17,773 bases of DNA from JBOGGX01 sp050744245 (GTDB lineage Bacteria > Actinomycetota > Acidimicrobiia > Acidimicrobiales > JBOGGX01), in contig JBOGGX010000160.1 of assembly GCA_050744245.1 (NCBI GenBank), positions 1-17,773 on the forward strand, read 5' to 3'. Shown piece after piece: positions 1 to 7,288 of this stretch. A program made the position numbers and the translations under genes. The notes beneath the pieces were generated by a model. That model searched no databases and had not been told where the DNA came from. It was given only the letters and a program-made list of their open reading frames with translations. How positions within the stretch are numbered: the first letter of the stretch is position 1; each line of letters opens with the position of its first letter.

Positions 1-1
1 A

Positions 2-739
2 TCCGCGGGGATCCCCCGGATCGAGATCGAGCGCACCGGCGAAGCGGTCAACGTGATCGTGCACACCGCCCGGCCGGGGGTGCTCGTCGGGCGCAAGGGC
101 GTGCGCGTCGACCAGCTCAAGGACGAGCTGCAAAAGATCACGGGCATGACTTGCCACCTGACGGTGCGCGAGATCAGGCGCCCCGAGCTCGAGGCGACGC
201 TCGTGGCCGAGGTCGTGGCCGAGGCCCTGGAGAAGCGCATGGCCTTCCGGCGCGCGATGAAGAAGGCCATCCAGACCACCATGCAGGCCGGCGCCAAGGG
301 CGTGAAGATCGAGATCAACGGCCGCCTGGGCGGCGCCGAGATGGCGCGCGAGGCCAAGGAGCGCGAGGGCCAGGTGCCGCTCTCCACGCTGCGCGCCAAC
401 GTCGACTTCGGCATGGCGCGCGCGCTGACCAACTACGGCGTGATCGGCGTCAAGGTCTGGATCTACAAGGGCGACATCCTCCCCTACAAGGCGCAGGTGG
501 AGGAGAAGATCGCACGCGAGGCGGCCATGGCCGTGGGCGAGACCTCGGGCCAGGCCCCCAGGGTCGTCAGTTCGGCCGCGGCGCGGCGCCGGGCGGCCGA
601 GGCCGCCGAGCCGGAGGCGGCCCCGTTGGTCAAGGAGGCCGACCAGGAGCTCGAGCGCCTGCTCGCCGAGGAAGAGGACATCGAGCGCCGCATCCGCCAG
701 CACCACGAGACGCCGAAGTTCCACGGCGACTCCGACTGA
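2..739 (+). CDS. rpsC: 30S ribosomal protein S3, 5'-truncated by the window edge
   Basis: S3 is a structural protein of the 30S head that helps form the mRNA entry channel. The frame is open from base 2, so the N-terminus lies outside the window; about 245 residues are visible. The type II KH domain is present, with the GxxG loop in RPGVLVGRKG just after the GTG at base 53. That GTG is an internal valine, not a start, because the residues encoded before it (IEIERTGEAVNVIVHTARPG) are S3 sequence. The C-terminal S3 domain follows (ALTNYGVIGVKVWIYKGDILP). After it comes a charged tail of about 70 residues rich in Ala, Glu and Arg, longer than in E. coli S3 but usual for actinobacteria. It is followed by rplP after 11 bases. 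Identification is secure. Confidence 0.97.
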   Translation, partial: SAGIPRIEIERTGEAVNVIVHTARPGVLVGRKGVRVDQLKDELQKITGMTCHLTVREIRRPELEATLVAEVVAEALEKRMAFRRAMKKAIQTTMQAGAKGVKIEINGRLGGAEMAREAKEREGQVPLSTLRANVDFGMARALTNYGVIGVKVWIYKGDILPYKAQVEEKIAREAAMAVGETSGQAPRVVSSAAARRRAAEAAEPEAAPLVKEADQELERLLAEEEDIERRIRQHHETPKFHGDSD

Positions 740-750
740 ATGAGCCCGTC

Positions 751-1167
751 ATGTTGATGCCCCGCAAGGTCAAGCACCGCAAACAGCACCGAGGCCGGCT
801 CAAGGGCCTCGCCAAGGGTGGCACCGAGGTCACCTTCGGCGAGTACGGCATCCAGGCCCTCGAACCGGGCTGGATCACCGCCCGACAGATCGAGGCGGCC
901 CGCATCGCCATGACCCGTCACGTCCGCCGCGGCGGCAAGGTGTGGATCAACGTCTTCCCCGACAAGCCGGTCACGCAGAAGCCGGCCGAGACCAGGATGG
1001 GGTCGGGCAAGGGCAACCCGGAGCACTGGGTCGCGGTGGTTCGTCCCGGGCGGGTGCTGTTCGAGCTGTCATATCCCAACGCCCAGGTGGCCAGGGAGGC
1101 CATGGAACGGGCCATCCAGAAGCTGCCGATCAAGGCCCGCTTCGTCACCAGGGAGGACGCGCTCTGA
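751..1167 (+). CDS. rplP: 50S ribosomal protein L16
   Basis: L16 binds 23S rRNA near the A site and peptidyl transferase centre. The product has 138 residues, the usual length. The N-terminus MLMPRKVKHRKQHRGRLKG is canonical, which favours the ATG at 751 over the in-frame ATG two codons later (757). Further L16 signatures are VFPDKPVTQKPAETRMG and GSGKGNPEHWVAVV. There is no good Shine-Dalgarno sequence, and the gene starts 11 bases after the rpsC stop, so re-initiation from rpsC is plausible (inference). The stop overlaps the rpmC start in a TGATG arrangement. Confidence 0.97.
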   Translation: MLMPRKVKHRKQHRGRLKGLAKGGTEVTFGEYGIQALEPGWITARQIEAARIAMTRHVRRGGKVWINVFPDKPVTQKPAETRMGSGKGNPEHWVAVVRPGRVLFELSYPNAQVAREAMERAIQKLPIKARFVTREDAL

Positions 1168-1394
1168 TGCCCAGGAAGCCGGCCGCCCTGCGCGACCTGT
1201 CCGACGAGGCCCTGCTCCAGGAGCTGGCCGACACCAAGAAGGAGCTGTTCAACCTGCGGCTGCAGCACGCCACGGGCCAGCTCGGCAATTACGCCCGCCT
1301 GGGCCACGTCCGCAAGGACGTCGCCCGGTTCGAGACCGAGCTGCGGGCCCGCGAGATCGCGGCCGCCGAGGCCGCCGACACGGAGACCACCTGA
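1167..1394 (+). CDS. rpmC: 50S ribosomal protein L29
   Basis: L29 is a small helical hairpin protein next to the peptide exit tunnel. The product has 75 residues. The core LRDLSDEALLQELADTKKEL, followed by FNLRLQHATGQLGN, is the family signature, and the HVRKDVARFETELRARE helix completes the hairpin. The C-terminal tail (AAAEAADTETT) is a low-complexity extension. The ATG overlaps the rplP stop and the TGA overlaps the rpsQ start, so this gene is probably translationally coupled on both sides. Confidence 0.96.
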   Translation: MPRKPAALRDLSDEALLQELADTKKELFNLRLQHATGQLGNYARLGHVRKDVARFETELRAREIAAAEAADTETT

Positions 1395-1735
1395 TGGCAG
1401 ACGAAACCACCACCACCGACGGCGAGCCCGAAGGGCGAGTGGCGCAAGCCGACACTGCCGAAGGCCGAGTGGCGCAGACAGCGCGCCCCAACCCGCGGAA
1501 GCTCCGCGAGGGGGTCGTCACGTCGGCCGCCATGGACAAGACCGCGGTGGTGACCGTCACCGAGCGCGTGCGGCATCGTCTGTACGGCAAGACCGTGCAG
1601 CGCTCGACCAAGCTCTACGTGCACGACGAGGCCAACGCCTGCAATCAGGGCGACCGGGTGCTGATCCAGGAGACCCGACCGCTATCGAAGCTCAAGCGGT
1701 GGCGGCTGGTCGAGATCGTCGAGCGCGCTCGATGA
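1394..1735 (+). CDS. rpsQ: 30S ribosomal protein S17 with a repeat-bearing N-terminal extension
   Basis: S17 is a primary 16S rRNA-binding protein of OB fold. The conserved core begins near residue 33 (NPRKLREGVVTSAAMDKTAV) and runs through YGKTVQRSTKLYVHDE and ETRPLSKLKRWRLVEIVE. The product has 113 residues against about 84 in E. coli, the difference being a roughly 30-residue N-terminal extension. That extension contains two tandem 10-residue units, EGRVAQADTA and EGRVAQTARP, encoded by a 30-bp direct repeat. The ATG at 1394 overlaps the rpmC stop, the usual arrangement in this operon, so I keep it. A GTG inside the second repeat unit (codon 26) is an alternative start. The gene overlaps the rplN start by four bases. 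Confidence 0.95.
   Translation: MADETTTTDGEPEGRVAQADTAEGRVAQTARPNPRKLREGVVTSAAMDKTAVVTVTERVRHRLYGKTVQRSTKLYVHDEANACNQGDRVLIQETRPLSKLKRWRLVEIVERAR
1428..1487 (+). repeat. Two-copy 30-bp tandem repeat inside rpsQ
   Basis: The units at 1428-1457 and 1458-1487 share their first 19 bases with a single mismatch (position 1435 g against 1465 c). The rest of each unit has diverged. The period is a multiple of three, so the reading frame is kept and the repeat encodes EGRVAQ twice. The motif CGAAGGGCGAG resembles GCGAAGCGAG in the rpmD-rplO spacer and CCGAAGCGAG before secY; a common origin is only a suggestion. Confidence 0.75.
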
Positions 1736-2100
1736 TCCAGCAGGAATCCCGGCTCCGGGTGGCCGACAACAGCGGCGCCAAGGAGGTGCTCTGCATCAAG
1801 GTGCTGGGCGGCTCCGGCCGGCGCTACGCGGCCATCGGCGACATCTTCGTGGCCACGGTGAAGGACGCCATCCCGGGCGCGGCGGTGAAGAAGGGCGACG
1901 TGGTCAAGTGCGTCGTCGTCCGCACCAAGAAGGAGCGGCGGCGCCCGGACGGCAGCTACATCCGTTTCGACGAGAACGCGGCCGTGCTCATCAACGACCA
2001 ACTGCAGCCACGGGGCACCCGGATCTTCGGGCCCGTCGGCCGCGAGCTGCGCGACAAGCGCTTCATGCGCATCGTGTCGCTCGCCCCGGAGGTGATCTAA
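1732..2100 (+). CDS. rplN: 50S ribosomal protein L14
   Basis: L14 is a 23S rRNA-binding protein at the subunit interface, contacting helix 14 of 16S rRNA. The product has 122 residues, exactly the family length. Signatures include RLRVADNSGAKEVLCIKVLG near the N-terminus and the C-terminal GTRIFGPVGRELRDKRFMRI. The frame is open upstream to 1699, but the canonical start MIQQESRLRVADNSGA fixes the ATG at 1732, which overlaps the rpsQ stop. The last codons also form a very strong ribosome binding site for rplX. Confidence 0.97.
   Translation: MIQQESRLRVADNSGAKEVLCIKVLGGSGRRYAAIGDIFVATVKDAIPGAAVKKGDVVKCVVVRTKKERRRPDGSYIRFDENAAVLINDQLQPRGTRIFGPVGRELRDKRFMRIVSLAPEVI
2088..2097 (+). promoter_or_regulatory. 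Very strong Shine-Dalgarno sequence for rplX
   Basis: GGAGGTGATC is the exact complement of the conserved bacterial 16S rRNA 3' end (GATCACCTCC). It lies inside the last codons of rplN; the GGAGG core ends 11 bases before the rplX GTG at 2104. It supports that GTG start. Confidence 0.8.
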
Positions 2101-2103
2101 ACC

Positions 2104-2424
2104 GTGAGCTCCACCCTCAAGATCCGCAAGGGCGATCGCGTCGTCGTGCTCCAAGGCAAGGACCGCGGCAAGCAGGGCATGGTCACCCGCGTCCTGCCGG
2201 CCGCGGGCACGGTGATCGTCGAGGGCGTCAACATCGCCAAGAAGCACCAGAAGAAGCGCCGCCAGACCATGCAGGCCGGCATCATCGACAAGGACATGCC
2301 GATCCCGGTGTCGAACGTCGCCGTGATCTCGCCGGGCGACGGCAAGCCCACCCGCGTCGGCTACCGCTTCGACGACAACGGCAACAAGATCCGCATCTGC
2401 AGGCGCACCGGGGCCGACCTCTGA
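2104..2424 (+). CDS. rplX: 50S ribosomal protein L24
   Basis: L24 is an assembly-initiator protein that binds the 5' end of 23S rRNA and lies near the exit tunnel. The product has 106 residues. An N-terminal KOW motif is clear in KIRKGDRVVVLQGKDRGKQG, followed by VIVEGVNIAKKHQK and the C-terminal sequence KPTRVGYRFDDNGNKIRICR. The GTG start at 2104 is supported by the near-perfect Shine-Dalgarno sequence upstream. Its TGA overlaps the rplE ATG. Confidence 0.97.
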   Translation: MSSTLKIRKGDRVVVLQGKDRGKQGMVTRVLPAAGTVIVEGVNIAKKHQKKRRQTMQAGIIDKDMPIPVSNVAVISPGDGKPTRVGYRFDDNGNKIRICRRTGADL

Positions 2425-3017
2425 TGAGCACGACCACCACCGACACCACCGCAACCGGCGACGCCGCCGTGCCGCGCCTGAAGCGGCGCTACGACGCCGA
2501 GGTCCGCCGGCAGCTCAAGGACGCGCTCGGGCTCGGCAACATCATGGAGGTGCCCAGGCTCGAGAAGATCGTCCTCAACATGGGCGTGGGCCGGGCCATC
2601 CAGCAGTCGTCGCTCCTCGACGGGGCGGTGGCCGACCTGACCCTGATCGCCGGCCAGAAGCCGGTGGTCACCAGGGCCACGAAGTCGATCGCCGGGTTCA
2701 AGCTCCGCGAGGGCAATGCCATCGGAGCCAAGGTCACGCTGCGGGGGGCCCGCATGTGGGAGTTCCTCGACCGCCTTATCAGCGTGGCCATCCCCAGGAT
2801 CCGCGACTTCCGCGGCCTTTCGCCGGCGGGCTTCGACGGCGCCGGCAACTACACGTTCGGCGTCACCGAGCAGCTCATCTTCCCGGAGATCGACTACGAC
2901 CGGATCGACACGGTCCGGGGGATGAACATCACCATCGTCACGACCGCCCGGAACAACGCGGAGGGCAAGGCGCTGCTCGACGCCTTCGGCTTCCCGTTCC
3001 GGAGAGAGGCCCAGTAA
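2424..3017 (+). CDS. rplE: 50S ribosomal protein L5
   Basis: L5 binds 5S rRNA and contacts the P-site tRNA from the central protuberance. The product has 197 residues against about 179 in E. coli; the extra part is a Thr/Asp-rich N-terminus (MSTTTTDTTATGDAAVP) before the conserved core. Signatures are VPRLEKIVLNMGVG, the glycine-rich RDFRGLSPAGFDGAGNYTFG, and EQLIFPEIDYDRIDTVRGM. The start at 2424 overlaps the rplX stop, which supports counting the extension as translated. The rpsQ product begins with a similar Thr-rich stretch. Confidence 0.97.
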   Translation: MSTTTTDTTATGDAAVPRLKRRYDAEVRRQLKDALGLGNIMEVPRLEKIVLNMGVGRAIQQSSLLDGAVADLTLIAGQKPVVTRATKSIAGFKLREGNAIGAKVTLRGARMWEFLDRLISVAIPRIRDFRGLSPAGFDGAGNYTFGVTEQLIFPEIDYDRIDTVRGMNITIVTTARNNAEGKALLDAFGFPFRREAQ

Positions 3018-3022
3018 GCACC

Positions 3023-3208
3023 ATGGCCAAGAAGGCTTTGATCGAGAAGCAACAGCGCACGCCGAAGTTCAAGGTGCGGGCCTACACCCGGTGCCAGCGG
3101 TGCGGCCGACCGCGGGCGGTGTTCCGCAAGTTCGGCCTGTGCCGGCTGTGCCTGCGGGAGCTGGCCCACGCCGGCGAGCTGCCTGGCGTCCAAAAGGCGA
3201 GTTGGTGA
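3023..3208 (+). CDS. rpsZ: 30S ribosomal protein S14, zinc-binding short form (type Z)
   Basis: S14 is a late-assembly protein of the 30S head. The 61-residue product is the short type, against about 100 residues for the zinc-independent long type. It has four zinc-ligand cysteines: C24 and C27 in CQRCGRPR, and C40 and C43 in CRLC. The start MAKKALIEKQQRTPKFKVR is canonical. A purine-rich stretch (GGAGAGAGG, 3001-3009) inside the end of rplE may serve as a distant ribosome binding site. In actinobacteria this C+ form is the housekeeping copy of the spc operon, while zinc-free paralogues sit elsewhere under Zur control; none is in this window. Confidence 0.96.
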   Translation: MAKKALIEKQQRTPKFKVRAYTRCQRCGRPRAVFRKFGLCRLCLRELAHAGELPGVQKASW

Positions 3209-3224
3209 AGGGAGGCGACAAACA

Positions 3225-3629
3225 GTGACCATGACTGACCCGATCGCCGACCTGCTGACCCGCCTGCGCAACGCCAACATGGCGATGCACGAGGACGTCC
3301 GCATGCCGTCGTCCCGGCTCAAGGAGGCGCTGGCCGCCCTCCTTTACCAGGAGGGCTACATCAGCGGCTACGCCGTGAGCCAGGAGCCCAACCGGCCCCA
3401 CCAGACCCTCACCATCCGGCTCAAGTACTCGCCGGAGCGGCTGCGCACGATCACCGGGCTGCGCCGGGTGTCGAAGCCGGGCCTGCGGGTCTACAGCAAG
3501 GCCGACCGCGTGCCCCGGGTCCTTGGCGGTCTCGGCGTCGCCGTGCTGTCGACCAGCCACGGGCTCATGACCGACCGCGAGGCCCGAAAAAAGGGCGTCG
3601 GCGGCGAGATCCTCTGTTACGTGTGGTGA
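3225..3629 (+). CDS. rpsH: 30S ribosomal protein S8
   Basis: S8 binds the central domain of 16S rRNA and in E. coli also represses translation of the spc operon. The product has 134 residues, close to the usual 130-132. Signatures are MTMTDPIADLLTRLRNAN at the N-terminus and STSHGLMTDREARKKGVGGE at the C-terminus. GTG at 3225 and ATG at 3231 are both in frame; the GGAGG at 3211-3215 is 9 bases from the GTG and 15 from the ATG, which favours the GTG. No S8-binding helix mimic was identified by eye in rplE or elsewhere. Confidence 0.96.
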   Translation: MTMTDPIADLLTRLRNANMAMHEDVRMPSSRLKEALAALLYQEGYISGYAVSQEPNRPHQTLTIRLKYSPERLRTITGLRRVSKPGLRVYSKADRVPRVLGGLGVAVLSTSHGLMTDREARKKGVGGEILCYVW

Positions 3630-3633
3630 CCCC

Positions 3634-4173
3634 ATGAGTCGAGTCGGCAAGTCCCCCATCCCCGTGCCCGGCGGCGTCGACGTCGCGGTCGACGGTCGGC
3701 ACATCACGGTGAAGGGCCCCAAGGGCACGCTCGAGCGCGACCTCCCGGGTGAGATCACCGTGTGCCCCGACAACGGTCGGCTGGTGGTCGAGCGGCCGGA
3801 CGACGAGCGCCACAACCGCGCCCTGCACGGCCTGGTGCGCAGCCTGGTGAACAACATGGTCATCGGTGTCACCGACGGCTACACCAAGGAGCTCGAGATC
3901 GTCGGGGTCGGGTACCGGGCCACGGCCTCGGGCACCGATCGCATCGAGCTCGCCCTCGGCTTCAGCCACCCCGTCCGTGTGGTCGCGCCCGACGGCGTCA
4001 CCTTCGAGGTGCCGTCGCCGACGCGGATCTCCGTGAAGGGCATCGACAAGGAAGCCGTCGGCCAGGTAGCGGCGAACATTCGAAAGCTGCGCAAGCCGGA
4101 GCCCTACAAGGGCAAAGGCATTCGCTACGCCGGCGAATACGTCCAGCGCAAGGCGGGCAAGGCCGGCAAGTGA
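3634..4173 (+). CDS. rplF: 50S ribosomal protein L6
   Basis: L6 is a two-domain protein at the base of the L7/L12 stalk. The product has 179 residues, the normal length. The N-terminus MSRVGKSPIPVPGGVDV and the C-terminal GKGIRYAGEYVQRKAGKAGK are family hallmarks; KELEIVGVGYRA marks the second repeat domain. It starts 4 bases after the rpsH stop, with only a weak ribosome binding site, which suggests coupling to rpsH. Confidence 0.97.
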   Translation: MSRVGKSPIPVPGGVDVAVDGRHITVKGPKGTLERDLPGEITVCPDNGRLVVERPDDERHNRALHGLVRSLVNNMVIGVTDGYTKELEIVGVGYRATASGTDRIELALGFSHPVRVVAPDGVTFEVPSPTRISVKGIDKEAVGQVAANIRKLRKPEPYKGKGIRYAGEYVQRKAGKAGK

Positions 4174-4201
4174 CCACAACACGACCGAAGGACTGATCGC
4201 G

Positions 4202-4567
4202 ATGTCGCTCTCCGCCAAGGACAAGCGAGCGGGCCGGCTGCGCCGGCACAACCGGGTGCGCAAGAAGGTGCACGGCACGGCCGAGCGCCCGCGCCTGGCC
4301 GTCCACCGCTCCAACAAGCACATCACCGTGCAGCTCATCGACGACGTGGCCGGCCGCACCGTGGCCGCGGCGTCGAGCACCGAGCCCGACCTCCGGGGCG
4401 GAGCGACCGGCAACCGCGATGCTGCGGCCAAGGTCGGTACCCTCGTGGCCGAGCGGGCCAAGGCGGCCGGGGTGACCAAGGTGGTCTTCGACCGCGGCGG
4501 GTTCCGCTACCACGGCCGGGTGGCCGCGGTGGCCGACGCGGCCCGCGAAGCCGGACTGGAGTTCTGA
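4202..4567 (+). CDS. rplR: 50S ribosomal protein L18
   Basis: L18 binds 5S rRNA together with L5. The product has 121 residues, the usual length. The basic N-terminal tail (KDKRAGRLRRHNRVRKKV) precedes the core ERPRLAVHRSNKHITVQLID; the C-terminal FDRGGFRYHGRVAAVADAAR is highly typical. A clear ribosome binding site, AAGGA at 4188-4192, lies 9 bases before the ATG. Confidence 0.97.
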   Translation: MSLSAKDKRAGRLRRHNRVRKKVHGTAERPRLAVHRSNKHITVQLIDDVAGRTVAAASSTEPDLRGGATGNRDAAAKVGTLVAERAKAAGVTKVVFDRGGFRYHGRVAAVADAAREAGLEF

Positions 4568-4572
4568 TTCAG

Positions 4573-5160
4573 ATGCCTGCTGGAACCGACGTAGCCAACC
4601 CCCGCAACTCGGGCGACGCCAACCTCCACGAGTCTCGGGTGATCAACATCAACCGGGTGGCCAAGGTGGTCAAGGGCGGCCGCCGGTTCTCCTTCACCGC
4701 GCTCGTGGTGATCGGCGACGGTGACGGCCGGGTCGGGCTCGGGTACGGGAAGGCCAAGGAGGTGCCCCTCGCCATCCAGAAGGGCACAGAGGAGGCGCGC
4801 AAGAACCTGTTCGAGGTGCCGCTGGCCGGCACCACCGTCCCCCACCCCGTCATCGGGAAGACCGGGGCCGGACAGGTCCTCATCAAGCCGGCCGCTCCCG
4901 GGACCGGCGTGATCGCCGGCGGCGCGGCCCGGGCCATCCTCGAGGAGGCCGGCATCCACGACGTGCTGTGCAAGTCGCTCGGCTCGTCCAACCACATCAA
5001 CGTGGCCCGGGCCACCATCGCCGGGCTCAAGATGCTCAAGCGGCCCGACGAGATCGCCCGGCTCCGAGGCATCCCGGCGGAGGACTTCGTCCCCAAGGGC
5101 ATCCTCAACGCCTACATGGACCGGCGCCGGGCCGGCGGCCGCGCCGAGGCCGACGCCTGA
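4573..5160 (+). CDS. rpsE: 30S ribosomal protein S5
   Basis: S5 contributes to decoding accuracy and to the mRNA entry channel. The product has 195 residues. The N-terminal double-stranded-RNA-binding-like domain is seen in RVAKVVKGGRRFSFTALVV and GLGYGKAKEVPLAIQKG; the C-terminal domain includes VLCKSLGSSNHINVARAT. A GGAG at 4558-4561 lies 11 bases before the ATG. The TGA overlaps the rpmD ATG. Confidence 0.97.
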   Translation: MPAGTDVANPRNSGDANLHESRVININRVAKVVKGGRRFSFTALVVIGDGDGRVGLGYGKAKEVPLAIQKGTEEARKNLFEVPLAGTTVPHPVIGKTGAGQVLIKPAAPGTGVIAGGAARAILEEAGIHDVLCKSLGSSNHINVARATIAGLKMLKRPDEIARLRGIPAEDFVPKGILNAYMDRRRAGGRAEADA

Positions 5161-5348
5161 TGTCACAGCTCAAGGTGACCCAGGTCCGTTCGGCCATCGG
5201 CATCAAGCCCAAGCACCGGGGCACGCTCCGGGCACTCGGCCTCCGCGGCATCGGCCGGACCAACACGCTTCCCGATCGGCCGGAGATCCGGGGCATGCTG
5301 GCGCGAGTGCCGCACCTGGTCTCGGTCGAGGAGGTGGAGGAGAAATGA
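5160..5348 (+). CDS. rpmD: 50S ribosomal protein L30
   Basis: L30 is a small 23S rRNA-binding protein. The product has 62 residues, the normal bacterial length. Signatures are LKVTQVRSAIGIKPKHRGTL and GLRGIGRTNTLPDRPEIRG. The ATG at 5160 overlaps the rpsE stop. It is followed by the largest intergenic gap of the operon, full of short palindromes. Confidence 0.96.
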   Translation: MSQLKVTQVRSAIGIKPKHRGTLRALGLRGIGRTNTLPDRPEIRGMLARVPHLVSVEEVEEK

Positions 5349-5439
5349 ACGAGCGAAGCGAGTTCAGTTGGCCGGGCGTGCGAGCGCCAGCGAGCCGCAC
5401 GGCGATGGGGCGCGGGGGCGCAGCCCCCGAGGAGACACA
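5347..5439 (+). repeat. Palindrome-rich rpmD-rplO spacer
   Basis: This spacer holds three short inverted repeats. The first is GAAC/GTTC at 5347-5350 and 5362-5365, enclosing GAGCGAAGCGA. The second is CGTGCG/CGCACG, between about 5377 and 5401. The third is a perfect 7-bp stem, CGGGGGC (5413-5419) / GCCCCCG (5423-5429), with a 3-base loop. The AGGAG that serves as ribosome binding site for rplO (5430-5434) directly abuts the third hairpin. No U-tract follows, so this is not a standard intrinsic terminator. It looks like a composite of extragenic palindromes or an RNA processing or regulatory element (inference). Confidence 0.6.
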
Positions 5440-5928
5440 ATGAAGATCCACGATCTCCGGCCCGCGCCCGGCTCGCACCGCGACCGCACCCGTGTGGGTC
5501 GCGGCACCGGCGGCCGGGGTGGAAAGACGGCCGGCCGCGGCACCAAGGGCCAGGGGGCCCGCGACACCGTGCCCGTCGGCTTCGAGGGCGGGCAGATGCC
5601 GCTCCAGCGACGCGTGCCCAAGCTCAAGGGCTTCAAGAACCCGTTCCGCATCGAGTACCAGGCCATCAACCTCGACGTGATCGACGGCACCGGTGCCGAC
5701 GAGGTGACGCCCGCATCGCTGCACGCCCAGGGTCTGGCCCACAAGGGCGCCCTGATCAAGGTGCTGGGGCGGGGCGAGATCACCCGCGCCGTGCGGGTCT
5801 CGGCCCACGGTTTCTCGAAGACGGCCGAACGCGCCATCACCGAGGCCGGGGGTACCGTTGAGGTGCTGCCCCTGCCGTTCGGCCACGGTCGTCCGCCGGC
5901 CAAGGGCAACGCCCTCACCAACCGCTAA
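5440..5928 (+). CDS. rplO: 50S ribosomal protein L15
   Basis: L15 is a late 50S assembly protein with a long basic extension that threads into 23S rRNA. The product has 162 residues. The N-terminus MKIHDLRPAPGSHRDRTRVG and the glycine/arginine/lysine tract GGRGGKTAGRGTKGQGAR are diagnostic, and GFEGGQMPLQRRVPKLKGF follows. The frame is open upstream to 5368, but the canonical MKIHDL and the adjacent AGGAG fix the start at 5440. Folding of the hairpin just upstream could limit access to this site (inference). Confidence 0.96.
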   Translation: MKIHDLRPAPGSHRDRTRVGRGTGGRGGKTAGRGTKGQGARDTVPVGFEGGQMPLQRRVPKLKGFKNPFRIEYQAINLDVIDGTGADEVTPASLHAQGLAHKGALIKVLGRGEITRAVRVSAHGFSKTAERAITEAGGTVEVLPLPFGHGRPPAKGNALTNR

Positions 5929-5956
5929 CCAGACGCCCGAAGCGAGACGGATCGCC

Positions 5957-7288
5957 GTGCTCACCAGCCTGTGGAACATGTTCCGGGTTCCCGACCTGCG
6001 GAACAAGATCCTCTTCACCCTCATGATCCTCACGCTGTACCGGCTGGGGTCCTACATCCCGGTGCCTGGCATCGACCTCAGCGCGGTCGAGCAGTTCCAG
6101 GAGCAGCTCCGCGAGCAGGGCGGCACCCTGGCCTTCCTCCAGCTCTTCTCCGGGCGGGCCTTGGTGAACATGGCGCTGTTCGCCCTCGGCATCATGCCGT
6201 ACATCACCGCGTCGATCATCGTACAGGTGCTCACGGTGGTGATCCCGAAGTTCGAGCAGTGGCAGCAGCAGGGGGCGGTCGGCCAGCGCAAGCTGACCCA
6301 GACGACGCGGTACCTCACCGTCGTCATCGCCCTGGTGCAGGCCACCGGGCTGGCCTTCGTGCTCCACAACGGCGGCGGGGGGTTCTTCGGGGCGGCCCAG
6401 AACCACCTCAACGTCGACCTGTTCGGCGGCGACGAGAACTTCACCCTACCCAGGGTGGCGTTGGTCGTCATCACCATCACCGCCGGAACCGCGCTGCTCA
6501 TGTGGATGGGCGAGCTCATCACCCAGCGGGGGGTGGGCAACGGCATGTCGCTGGTCATCTTCGCCTCGGTCGTGAGCGACCTCCCGTACGGTGCCGCCCG
6601 CATCGGCGCAGAATCCGGACCGGGCTGGCTGGTCGGGCTGGGCATCCTCAGCCTGTTCGTGCTGGCCGGCATCGTGTTCGTCGAGCAGGGTCAGCGCCGC
6701 ATACCCGTGCAGTTCGCCAAGCGTGTCGTCGGTCGGCGGATGTACGGCGGCCAGAGCACCTACATCCCGTTGAAGGTGAACCAGGCCGGCGTCATCCCGA
6801 TCATCTTCGCCAGCTCGGTGCTGTACCTGCCGGTGATCATCGCCACCTCCCTGCCCCCCGACGGCTGGGGCGGCTCGGCCCAACGTTGGGTGAACGACTG
6901 GCTCACCAACTCGGCCAGCCCGCTCTACATCGCCACCTATGGCCTGATGATCGTCGGGTTCACCTACTTCTACACGATGATCACCTTCGACCCGGCCAAG
7001 CAGGCCGACACCATCCGCAAGCAGGGTGGGTTCATCCCCGGCATTCGTCCCGGCCCTCAGACCGAGGCCTATCTGGGCAAGATCCTCAACCGCATCACGC
7101 TCTTCGGGGCGCTGTTCATCATGGTCATCGCCCTGCTCCCGGCCATCCTCCTGGCCCTGGCCAACATCCAGAACTTCCCCTTCGCCGGCACCACGATCCT
7201 CATCTCGGTCGGCGTCTGCCTGGAGACCCTGAAGCAGATCGACAGCCAGCTCATGATGCGCAACTATGAAGGGTTCTTGAAGCAGTGA
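5957..7288 (+). CDS. secY: Preprotein translocase subunit SecY
   Basis: SecY is the channel subunit of the SecYEG translocon in the cytoplasmic membrane. The product has 443 residues, the normal length, with ten predicted transmembrane segments by pattern. Signatures are PYITASIIVQVL in the TM2 region, the loop KFEQWQQQGAVGQRKL, LITQRGVGNGMSLVIFAS, and the ribosome/SecA-binding loops QRRIPVQFAKRVVG and KQADTIRKQGGFIPGIRPG. The frame is open upstream to 5858 within the end of rplO, but the family start (MLTSLWNMFRVPDLRNKI) points to the GTG at 5957. It overlaps adk by four bases (GTGA). Confidence 0.96.
   Translation: MLTSLWNMFRVPDLRNKILFTLMILTLYRLGSYIPVPGIDLSAVEQFQEQLREQGGTLAFLQLFSGRALVNMALFALGIMPYITASIIVQVLTVVIPKFEQWQQQGAVGQRKLTQTTRYLTVVIALVQATGLAFVLHNGGGGFFGAAQNHLNVDLFGGDENFTLPRVALVVITITAGTALLMWMGELITQRGVGNGMSLVIFASVVSDLPYGAARIGAESGPGWLVGLGILSLFVLAGIVFVEQGQRRIPVQFAKRVVGRRMYGGQSTYIPLKVNQAGVIPIIFASSVLYLPVIIATSLPPDGWGGSAQRWVNDWLTNSASPLYIATYGLMIVGFTYFYTMITFDPAKQADTIRKQGGFIPGIRPGPQTEAYLGKILNRITLFGALFIMVIALLPAILLALANIQNFPFAGTTILISVGVCLETLKQIDSQLMMRNYEGFLKQ

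Noticed and set aside
740..757. Five-codon mini-ORF (MSPSC) between rpsC and rplP, ending TGATG on an rplP ATG.
   Set aside because: Too short to judge. The canonical L16 start at 751 precedes the overlap, so chance is the simplest explanation.
484..2454. Long - strand open frames opposite the ribosomal genes (for example 484-1026 and 1645-2454).
   Set aside because: They lie antisense to secure ribosomal protein genes, have low-complexity composition and show no family motifs. They arise from high GC.
5413..5429. Intrinsic terminator between rpmD and rplO.
   Set aside because: The GC stem is followed by a ribosome binding site and no U-tract, and the operon clearly continues.
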